DNA of 6,973 nucleotides from CALMSM01 sp964534095 (GTDB taxonomy: Bacteria > Patescibacteriota > Saccharimonadia > Saccharimonadales > CALMSM01). Location: contig CAZHPF010000048.1 of NCBI GenBank assembly GCA_964534095.1, forward strand, positions 1 through 6,973. Direction: 5' to 3'. Of the stretch, positions 1 to 4,579 are shown one piece after another. Both the position numbers and the translations under genes were made by a program. How positions within the stretch are numbered: the first letter of the stretch is position 1; each line of letters opens with the position of its first letter. The notes beneath the pieces were generated by a model. It was not told where the DNA came from. It made no database searches and saw only the letters and a program-made list of their open reading frames with translations.

Positions 1-591
1 TTGTAATTGGCCTACTAGCTGGTCAAGCGGATACCGTCCAGGATGCTCAATCCCAAAGTCAGTGCGTAGTTGTCTCGGGGCGTCTTTGCCGCATAAATAC
101 TCTAGTTCGGCAATTGTTAACATATTCCACCTAATCACTTCTTCTTCTAACACGCCTTTTGCTCCAAAAGCATCCAAGCTATCGATCCTTAAGCGTCGAT
201 CTAGTCGTTGAACCAGAGGGAATCGATAGAAAAAATCCCTATTGTAGGAACCCCAGGAGGCATTAAACGGTTCTTCGGCTCGGCTGGTTCTTCGGGCTAC
301 AGCATTATTTAAAACAGAGCTAGAAAATGCTACTCCCGCCAAGGTATGGATGGTGCTCTTAGGATGTACCAAGGGGGCAGAAACAAGCGCTGCCTCTGCA
401 AGGGCTCCATCCGAAGAAAGATCAAAAGCACGCGATCGTAACGATTCGAGTGTTTCTACAAAGGTATGAAAAGGCTGTCCGGGATCCAAATGAGCCGCCG
501 CAAAGGTACGTGCTGCCTCTTCATCGATATCGTTTGTATCGAGGAAACGGGCATGGTCGGCCTGTGCAAGTTGGTATAACTCTCTATCCAT
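1..591 (-). CDS. Hypothetical protein, N-terminal 197 residues (runs off left edge)
   Basis: An uninterrupted minus-strand reading frame runs from an ATG at 591-589 to the window edge, giving 197 codons without a stop; the C-terminus lies outside. The protein begins MDRELYQLAQADHARF. It is soluble-looking, with no signal peptide or convincing membrane segment. Residues 1-75 are acidic and probably helical. Residues 100-140 are rich in Arg and aromatics (for example FNASWGSYNRDFFYRF, about 109-124), and 145-197 is mixed. I do not recognise a family or catalytic motif. The start is supported by a GAAGG Shine-Dalgarno-like site at 599-603, 7 nt upstream, and by a good sigma70-type promoter just before it. 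It is transcribed away from the equally unrecognised gene at 690. The plus-strand frame that overlaps it has no independent support, so I take the minus frame as the coding one. Confidence 0.72.
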   Translation of the reverse strand, partial: MDRELYQLAQADHARFLDTNDIDEEAARTFAAAHLDPGQPFHTFVETLESLRSRAFDLSSDGALAEAALVSAPLVHPKSTIHTLAGVAFSSSVLNNAVARRTSRAEEPFNASWGSYNRDFFYRFPLVQRLDRRLRIDSLDAFGAKGVLEEEVIRWNMLTIAELEYLCGKDAPRQLRTDFGIEHPGRYPLDQLVGQLQ

Positions 592-608
592 ATAATAGCC
601 TTCGTCTT

Positions 609-637
609 ATTATAGCACTTTCTGTTAATTTATGCAA
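609..637 (-). promoter_or_regulatory. Sigma70-type promoter for the leftward hypothetical gene
   Basis: Read on the minus strand, a TTGCAT box (632-637) is followed after exactly 17 nt by a perfect TATAAT (609-614). Transcription would begin near 602, giving a leader of only about 11 nt before the ATG at 591. The GAAGG site at 599-603 would then lie at the extreme 5' end of the RNA. The -35 box matches the consensus at only its first three positions. Confidence 0.55.
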
Positions 638-654
638 TAGCATGAGAATATGTA

Positions 655-682
655 TTGTATATTATTTAAAACATGTTAAGAT
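655..682 (+). promoter_or_regulatory. Candidate promoter for the rightward hypothetical gene, probably leaderless
   Basis: TTGTAT (655-660) and TAAGAT (677-682) are separated by 16 nt. The -10 box ends 7 nt before the ATG at 690, so transcription would start at or one base before the start codon. No Shine-Dalgarno sequence is present upstream of this ATG. The -10 box lies inside the inverted repeat at 672-692. The region is AT-rich, so chance matches are easy, and the call is tentative. Confidence 0.4.
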
Positions 683-692
683 AGTTAACATG
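672..692. promoter_or_regulatory. Operator-like perfect inverted repeat over -10 box and start codon
   Basis: CATGTTAA (672-679) and TTAACATG (685-692) are perfect inverted repeats of 8 bp separated by GATAG, for a 21-bp site. The right arm ends with the ATG start codon of the gene at 690, and the left arm overlaps the candidate -10 box. Size and position suit a binding site for a dimeric repressor. A role as an RNA hairpin is less likely if the transcript starts at the ATG, because the left arm would not be transcribed. Confidence 0.45.
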
Positions 693-1487
693 ATTGCCCC
701 CCCCCCGAGCGGAACTGAGACAAACCTGGATATGGTGTTCACCCCTGATTACTGGGGCGAAGTCCATCCTTTCGACCCACTCGCTACGGGAGCACGCGTA
801 TCACATGGCCCGACCATAGCAAGTTCGCTTGAAGCAACGCTTAGCGTCAACTACGCGTGGCGAGCGATGATGATGAACCAATTAGTGATTAATCCTGTGC
901 CGGAAGGGGAACGGTTTGATCCGTACGATAAGGCGCTTTCTGGCTTATATTACCAGTCGTCAGGCACCGTTTTAGTAGTTGACGTAGAAAAGGTAGGAAT
1001 TACTTGGCGGGATATTCCGAGCGAACCAGATGATCCTACTTCATTTGTAGCGGGTGGCTCTGAGCTGATTCGACGGGCACATGCTCACGAAGAACAACCC
1101 ACGAACTTTCGAGCCGGCCTGCAGTTCAGCAACCCTGGTAAACCCGACGAACTATACCAGAGATCGGCCTCAATTATGGTAATGGCGAGCAGACGTGATG
1201 GCACAACTCTGCCCTTGGCACCTCAGAGAATGGCTTGGTCACGGAGCGGACCAATGGTACGGCTAGCGCTCGCTCATCCGGAAGCACGGGGTCTACCTTT
1301 TGTGGGTCGTTCTTATGTCCGGAGCAACGATATTGGAGAACCAGTTGAGATCCGGAGGATAAGAGGACTGGACGTTGTCAGCGGTAGCTCTATGCGGCCA
1401 CCAAAGCGAGTACGCCAAGCCACCAAGGTGCGAGATTTTCTCGAAGGCCTTATACCTGCTCCTACTCCCGTTCCAGGCTTTAGCTAG
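690..1487 (+). CDS. Hypothetical protein, 265 aa, with poly-C tract near its start
   Basis: A complete reading frame of 265 codons ends with TAG at 1485-1487. I place the start at ATG 690; an in-frame ATG at 732 (residue 15) is an alternative. The open frame extends upstream to about 450 but there overlaps the divergent gene and its promoter, so that extension is not credible. The protein is soluble-looking, with no signal peptide. It begins MIAPPPSG, encoded by ten consecutive C residues. The middle has beta-like segments (SSGTVLVVDVEKVGITW, about 90-106; SASIMVMASRRDG, about 159-171). The last 50 residues are Arg- and Pro-rich, with PPKRVRQATKVRDF near 237-250 and a PAPTPVPGFS tail. I recognise no family or catalytic motif. 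It is transcribed divergently from the gene at 1-591, and the two may be functionally linked. The gap to the next gene is 100 nt. Confidence 0.65.
   Translation: MIAPPPSGTETNLDMVFTPDYWGEVHPFDPLATGARVSHGPTIASSLEATLSVNYAWRAMMMNQLVINPVPEGERFDPYDKALSGLYYQSSGTVLVVDVEKVGITWRDIPSEPDDPTSFVAGGSELIRRAHAHEEQPTNFRAGLQFSNPGKPDELYQRSASIMVMASRRDGTTLPLAPQRMAWSRSGPMVRLALAHPEARGLPFVGRSYVRSNDIGEPVEIRRIRGLDVVSGSSMRPPKRVRQATKVRDFLEGLIPAPTPVPGFS
697..706 (+). repeat. C10 homopolymer tract inside the 5' end of the coding sequence
   Basis: Ten consecutive C residues encode Ala-Pro-Pro-Pro at codons 3-6 of the gene starting at 690. Loss of one C would give a 42-residue out-of-frame product ending at a TAG. Gain of one C would end translation after 9 residues at a TGA. 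The tract lies upstream of the second in-frame ATG at 732. Poly-C tracts of this length are known slippage sites in phase-variable genes, and they are also common sequencing-error sites. Confidence 0.9.
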
Positions 1488-1587
1488 GATCGCTTAGGGT
1501 CAACGGGCAGACAAGATTCTTTGTAAAAAAACTTACATATTTCTGTCCTGGCCTATGTCATAGTTTACTTAGGAGGATAGGTTAGCT
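1488..1587. other. Intergenic spacer before the small-gene pair
   Basis: This 100-nt gap holds a strong AGGAGG Shine-Dalgarno sequence at 1571-1576, 11 nt before the ATG at 1588. I see no convincing promoter: a TTACAT at 1533-1538 has no good -10 partner. I also see no terminator hairpin after the stop at 1487. The A7 run at 1524-1531 follows only a 4-bp ACAA/TTGT stem. Confidence 0.5.
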
Positions 1588-1719
1588 ATGAACGACAAAC
1601 TAAAGTGTAATGTGTGCGGACAATTAGCCGCTTTTACCTGTACATCATGTGGCGGAGATTTTTGTGGTACGCATAATACACACCCCCATGGCGTTGACTC
1701 CCTGGCTAATCATTTGTAA
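1588..1719 (+). CDS. Small Cys/His zinc-finger protein, 43 aa (AN1-like spacing)
   Basis: An ATG at 1588 behind AGGAGG (1571-1576) opens a 43-codon gene ending in TAA at 1717-1719. The protein has a dense metal-ligand pattern: C7-x2-C10, C18-x2-C21, C26-x2-H29, then H32 and H34. This resembles the first part of AN1-type or B-box-type zinc fingers (CxxC ... CxxC-x4-C-x2-H ... H). The spacing between the first two pairs is shorter, and the final AN1 Cys is absent. Two Zn2+ sites are plausible. Almost the whole protein is the finger, so a structural, protein-binding or nucleic-acid-binding role is likely, but the partner is unknown. It lies 9 nt upstream of the DUF6496-like gene, with that gene's Shine-Dalgarno overlapping its stop codon, so the two are probably co-translated. 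The Cys/His pattern and the ribosome site make it a real gene despite its size. Confidence 0.8.
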   Translation: MNDKLKCNVCGQLAAFTCTSCGGDFCGTHNTHPHGVDSLANHL

Positions 1720-1728
1720 GGAATAATT

Positions 1729-1902
1729 GTGAATAAATTTGGCTCCAAAGCTCAGGAGAAAGTTGAAAAAGCAGTCCACGAAATGAAACAAGGCAAGCTC
1801 AAGTCGGGGCGTAGCGGCAAAAAAGTAACATCACGCAAACAAGCCGTGGCCATTGGCCTGTCCGAAGCTCGCAAAGCGGGTGGCAAAGTGCCCAAACAAT
1901 AG
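1729..1902 (+). CDS. DUF6496-family small basic protein, 57 aa
   Basis: The start is GTG at 1729, supported by AAGGA at 1718-1722, 6 nt upstream and overlapping the previous gene's stop. The stop is TAG at 1900-1902. The 57-residue product is strongly basic. It contains the segment I associate with DUF6496 proteins: KFGSKAQEKVEKAVHEMKQG followed by KLKSGRSGKKVTSRKQAVAI and GLSEARKAGGKVPKQ. Family members are short, widespread in bacteria, and of unknown molecular function; the Lys/Arg-rich helices suggest nucleic-acid binding, but this is inference. It forms a tight pair with the zinc-finger gene before it. It converges on marR with only 12 nt between the stop codons, and no terminator hairpin is visible there, so transcription from both sides may overlap. 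Family assignment is from memory of the sequence pattern. Confidence 0.82.
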   Translation: MNKFGSKAQEKVEKAVHEMKQGKLKSGRSGKKVTSRKQAVAIGLSEARKAGGKVPKQ

Positions 1903-1914
1903 TAGCCTACCTAG

Positions 1915-2391
1915 TCATGAGTGTGGTTGTTGGCATGATCCGATTTTGCCAGGCAAACAAACGTGTTTGTGTAAAGTTTCCAGCGTTTCGTATAGCAGAG
2001 CCTGTTGTTTATCGTCTACGCCCGCAAACACGGAATGATACATATGCTGAAGTATGCGTGCTGCTTCTGCGTAGAGACGCGTACCTTTTGGCGTGAGCTG
2101 GACAATGTGTTCCCGACGATTCTGCGGATTTACCGTTATGACAGCCAAGCCGTCTTCGGATAGCTGTCTCACCTGACGGCTTACACTGGCTTCTGTCTGA
2201 CCCAAGCGATCAGCTACATTACGTTGACTCACGTGCTGGTGTCCCTGCACTTCAAGCATAATCCTGAATTGACTGGTTCCTATCCCCAGCCGCTCCATCA
2301 ACATTTGGTCAGATTGCTTATCAAGCGTAGCCGTAAGGTGGTAGAGCAGGGCAGCGAAGGCATGTGATGAGTTATCGGGAAGATTTATCAT
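1915..2391 (-). CDS. MarR-family transcriptional regulator, 158 aa
   Basis: The complete minus-strand gene runs from ATG 2391-2389 to TGA 1917-1915. Length and layout are typical of MarR dimers. N-terminal helices (about 5-35) serve dimerisation, and a winged helix-turn-helix spans about 37-105. The likely recognition helix is QTEASVSRQVRQL (65-77). The wing has the family signature NPQNRREHIVQLTPKG (88-103), where the NxxNRR segment contacts the DNA minor groove, and C-terminal helices complete the dimer interface. The tail carries two cysteines, C145 and C153, which could allow thiol-based sensing, but this is speculative because oxidant-sensing MarR proteins usually use a Cys nearer the N-terminus. 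The gene follows rsmA by 40 nt and has its own promoter overlapped by a 36-bp inverted repeat, so negative autoregulation is likely. No separate target gene is evident. The likely start of transcription falls on or next to the ATG. Confidence 0.93.
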   Translation of the reverse strand: MINLPDNSSHAFAALLYHLTATLDKQSDQMLMERLGIGTSQFRIMLEVQGHQHVSQRNVADRLGQTEASVSRQVRQLSEDGLAVITVNPQNRREHIVQLTPKGTRLYAEAARILQHMYHSVFAGVDDKQQALLYETLETLHKHVCLPGKIGSCQQPHS

Positions 2392-2398
2392 GATGACA

Positions 2399-2428
2399 AG
2401 TATACTGGCATAACACTTAACACGTCAA
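2399..2428 (-). promoter_or_regulatory. marR promoter, probably giving leaderless mRNA
   Basis: On the minus strand, TTGACG (2423-2428) and TATACT (2399-2404) are 18 nt apart. Each matches five of six consensus bases. The -10 box ends 7 nt before the ATG at 2391, placing +1 at the A of the start codon or one base earlier. No Shine-Dalgarno sequence is present. The inverted repeat at 2405-2440 occupies the whole spacer and the -35 box. Confidence 0.65.
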
Positions 2429-2440
2429 GTATTATGCCAG
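2405..2440. promoter_or_regulatory. 36-bp inverted repeat, likely MarR operator, overlapping the end of rsmA
   Basis: Read on the minus strand, the arms CTGGCATAATACTT (2440-2427) and AAGTGTTATGCCAG (2418-2405) pair over 14 positions around an 8-nt centre. In the minus-strand RNA the single imperfect pair is a U-G wobble. The site directly abuts the marR -10 box and covers its -35 box, as expected for a repressor operator. The distal arm also encodes the last two residues and stop codon of RsmA (CTG GCA TAA). The same sequence could fold at the 3' end of the rsmA transcript, but no U-tract follows, so it is not a standard terminator. Confidence 0.65.
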
Positions 2441-3253
2441 GGCAGGGGAGTGTGCGCTTTCGGGTAGCATACGATACTGTACGTATAGCTGATACCAGTC
2501 ACCCAAGCTAAGTTCCTGGGGACGGGCAGTGGGGGACAGCTGGGCTTTACGGAGTAACTGCTCTGCCGCTTCCCTGCTGATTCGTAAGCCGCCTGCCAGC
2601 GAGTTTTGAAGCGTTTTACGGCGGGCGCTAAAGCCTGCTTTGACAAGACGGAAGAATTGTTTAGAGTCGACGCCAGCACCAAACAACGGTTCTTGCCTGC
2701 GCTTCATAACGAGTAGCTGCGAATCGACCTTTGGTGGCGGCGTAAACAACTTGGCTGGCACGACGATATCGAGTGAAGCTTCCCAGTAATACTGCGCGCT
2801 TACTGATAAAAGTGACATGCTGCCTGGTTTTGCGCACACCCGCTCGGCTACTTCTTTTTGGACGAGTATAATCGCTCGCTCGGGAGGATTGACTGTCTCG
2901 GACAATACCCGTATGAGTTTACTCGTAATGTAGTACGGAATATTTGCGACTACTATGTACTCCTGCGGTAATGTCCTCAGGTCAAACTTGAGGATGTCTT
3001 TTTCGACAACCGTTACGTTGTCTACTGTGCTGCTCGCCAGCTGGCGGGCGAGGTCGTGGTCAAACTCAACGGCGACTACCTGGTGTACACGACTGGCAAG
3101 CAGCTTAGTTAATGTGCCCGGCCCCGAGCCGATTTCCAGCACCATGTTATCAGGTGTAAGTTCTGCGGCTTCGCATATGGCTTGTAATATAGATTGGTCA
3201 GTAAGCCAATGTTGACCCAACGACTTGGTTGTCTTCGGTAGAAAATCACTCAT
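2432..3253 (-). CDS. rsmA: 16S rRNA (adenine1518-N6/adenine1519-N6)-dimethyltransferase
   Basis: RsmA (KsgA) uses S-adenosylmethionine to dimethylate two adjacent adenines in the 3'-terminal hairpin of 16S rRNA during late small-subunit assembly. From ATG 3253 the protein has 273 residues, the usual family length. Visible motifs are KSLGQHWL (10-17); the SAM-binding VLEIGSGPGTLTKLLA (38-53); the acidic EFD after strand 2 (63-65); the catalytic NIPYYITSKLI (104-114), equivalent to motif IV N-[IL]-P-Y; QKEVAERV (132-139); and FTPPPKVDS (170-178). A C-terminal helical domain with ARRKTLQNSL (210-219) follows. The start at 3253 is preferred over an in-frame ATG at 3289 because it gives the normal N-terminus and avoids a 25-nt overlap. 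The hydrolase gene ends 11 nt upstream and no strong Shine-Dalgarno is seen, so translational coupling is likely. Its stop codon lies within the marR operator. Confidence 0.97.
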   Translation of the reverse strand: MSDFLPKTTKSLGQHWLTDQSILQAICEAAELTPDNMVLEIGSGPGTLTKLLASRVHQVVAVEFDHDLARQLASSTVDNVTVVEKDILKFDLRTLPQEYIVVANIPYYITSKLIRVLSETVNPPERAIILVQKEVAERVCAKPGSMSLLSVSAQYYWEASLDIVVPAKLFTPPPKVDSQLLVMKRRQEPLFGAGVDSKQFFRLVKAGFSARRKTLQNSLAGGLRISREAAEQLLRKAQLSPTARPQELSLGDWYQLYVQYRMLPESAHSPALA

Positions 3254-3264
3254 CAAGCAACCGC

Positions 3265-4470
3265 TTACCAATAATTTTGAGAAACCCAAAGTTCGTATGA
3301 ACTGGCCCAGCCGCCTTTACCCGCAGCGTACCCTGCACACCACCGCAGTTGTGTTACGGGATTGGTCTGCCAATCAGCGCCTGCGGAAGACATTTTATTT
3401 CCCGGCAAAGCCTGGCAGAGACCCCACGTACTCCCGTTGGTGGCATTAACTCGCCAGCCGCTTTCCCTACTTACAATGTAATCAACGTATGGATAATCGC
3501 TAGAGCTAATGCCGGCAGCAGCCATGACGGCAGCTTTATCTTTGTTAACGTCAAACGCTTTCCCTCGGGCAATGACACGCTTAACGGGTGACGAAACAGT
3601 TACTGATTGGATTTTTTTCCGACTGACTTCTTTGCCGTTCTTGAGCTTTATCTCGTAGGTTACTTGTTTTTTACCCGGCTTGCCTTCCTGGCGAACAGCG
3701 GTAGCGCCGAAGCTGAGGCTAGCATCTTCGACATATTCTATAGGCGAGTCGATGGTTTCCTCGACGGTGGTTACTTTGATACCAGAACGTGTCACAAACA
3801 CAGCCATATTAGGACGTAATTTGGTGGTTGGACGAGGCGAAACGGCGTCGCTTCTGGTCATAACCACGCCTTTTTCTTGTAACAGTTCCCCAACTGTTTC
3901 AACATGGGTGCGCACAGTGGTCGACTTGCCGTATAAGTTCAGTACGATTGGCGTGGCTCGTTCTATGACGATTTTCTCGCCAATCACTTGATCCTTGAGA
4001 ATATCATTGCTGACTTCTTGGTTCAGATTATCTTCAGGATAAAGCGTAACGCCGGCTTGTTCGGCAACAGTACGGGGAGCTTTAGCCGCGCTGAGGGCTT
4101 GTACCCGTGAGGTGCCATCGAATATAGTTACCGGACGAGCCCGATAGACATTGATACGAAAATTGTCTGTCAGGATTTGACTATCACGCGACGGCTCTAC
4201 CACATCGCCAGGATTAACAGTGATTTGGGCACGCGAGAGAAAGTCCTCAACGGTGGCAGCCCGAGTGGGCACGCTTTCTTTTTGTCCTTCAACGGTTAGC
4301 TGCACAACGTGCGAATCCCCTGCCCCAATGGTCATTCCGCCAAACGCTACCATAGCAAAGAGACTTACGCCGCAAAGTGCAACTAGAGTCACCAAAGGGA
4401 CGGCAAAGGGATGACGGTATAATTCACGGCTTAAAAAATGTTTTCGAATGGTGAGAAGTTTTTTACGCAT
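3265..4470 (-). CDS. Membrane-anchored DUF348/G5 protein with C-terminal lysozyme-like domain (YabE/RpfB-like)
   Basis: This is probably a surface peptidoglycan hydrolase. Counted from ATG 4470 it has 401 residues. A basic N-terminus and one hydrophobic segment (about 24-48, PLVTLVALCGVSLFAMVAF) form a signal-anchor. Three ubiquitin-like DUF348 repeats follow at about 55-105, 106-165 and 172-228, each with the 'T-V-x-E/D-L/F' helix start (for example RAATVEDFL, HVETVGELLQ). A G5 domain (about 231-304) comes next, then a lysozyme-fold C-terminus (about 320-401). The likely catalytic Glu is E336 in SRESGW, followed by GSTWGLCQALPGNKM and TNPVTQLRW. C352 and C378 could form a disulfide. An in-frame TTG at 4506 would add 12 residues, but the ATG gives a more typical MRKKLL signal start. 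This domain order and the adjacency to rsmA match YabE of Bacillus and RpfB of Actinobacteria, with a different type of catalytic end domain. Uncertain points are the exact start and the substrate bond. Confidence 0.9.
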   Translation of the reverse strand: MRKKLLTIRKHFLSRELYRHPFAVPLVTLVALCGVSLFAMVAFGGMTIGAGDSHVVQLTVEGQKESVPTRAATVEDFLSRAQITVNPGDVVEPSRDSQILTDNFRINVYRARPVTIFDGTSRVQALSAAKAPRTVAEQAGVTLYPEDNLNQEVSNDILKDQVIGEKIVIERATPIVLNLYGKSTTVRTHVETVGELLQEKGVVMTRSDAVSPRPTTKLRPNMAVFVTRSGIKVTTVEETIDSPIEYVEDASLSFGATAVRQEGKPGKKQVTYEIKLKNGKEVSRKKIQSVTVSSPVKRVIARGKAFDVNKDKAAVMAAAGISSSDYPYVDYIVSRESGWRVNATNGSTWGLCQALPGNKMSSAGADWQTNPVTQLRWCAGYAAGKGGWASSYELWVSQNYW

Positions 4471-4554
4471 AGCAGATTTGCTCTGGCGACAAGTCGGGAC
4501 AATCAAAACCTCACTCGCACCTTAAGAGCTAAGGTATAGTGTAGCAAATTTGCT
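4471..4554. repeat. Repeated near-palindrome AGCAAATTTGCT flanking the hydrolase leader
   Basis: A perfect 12-bp palindrome, AGCAAATTTGCT, lies at 4543-4554. A copy with one change, AGCAGATTTGCT, lies at 4471-4482, immediately before the ATG at 4470. The copies begin 72 nt apart and bracket the leader of the DUF348/G5 gene. They could be paired operators or, in RNA, pairing arms. A possible -10 box (TATACC on the minus strand, 4533-4538) sits between them, but its -35 partner is poor. Short AT-rich palindromes arise by chance, so the functional call is weak. Confidence 0.35.
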
Positions 4555-4579
4555 GTACCACTGCCAGTCTTGCCCCTGA

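Noticed and set aside
450..689. Upstream extension of the 265-aa gene to an earlier in-frame ATG at 450
   Set aside because: It runs antisense through the better-supported leftward gene and its promoter, and no ribosome site or promoter supports that start.
1511..1531. Terminator-like element near the A7 run after the 265-aa gene
   Set aside because: The stem is only about 4 bp and the run is A rather than T on the coding strand.
1853..2038. 61-codon plus-strand frame over the end of the DUF6496-like gene and the marR 3' end
   Set aside because: It overlaps two recognised genes in other frames, has no ribosome-binding site and shows no family motif.
2405..2440. Intrinsic terminator of rsmA
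   Set aside because: The hairpin is strong but is not followed by a U-tract, and its position over the marR promoter fits an operator better.
3254..3289. Longer rsmA start at ATG 3289
   Set aside because: It would overlap the hydrolase gene by 25 nt and add 12 residues absent from the usual RsmA N-terminus; the ATG at 3253 gives the normal 273 residues.
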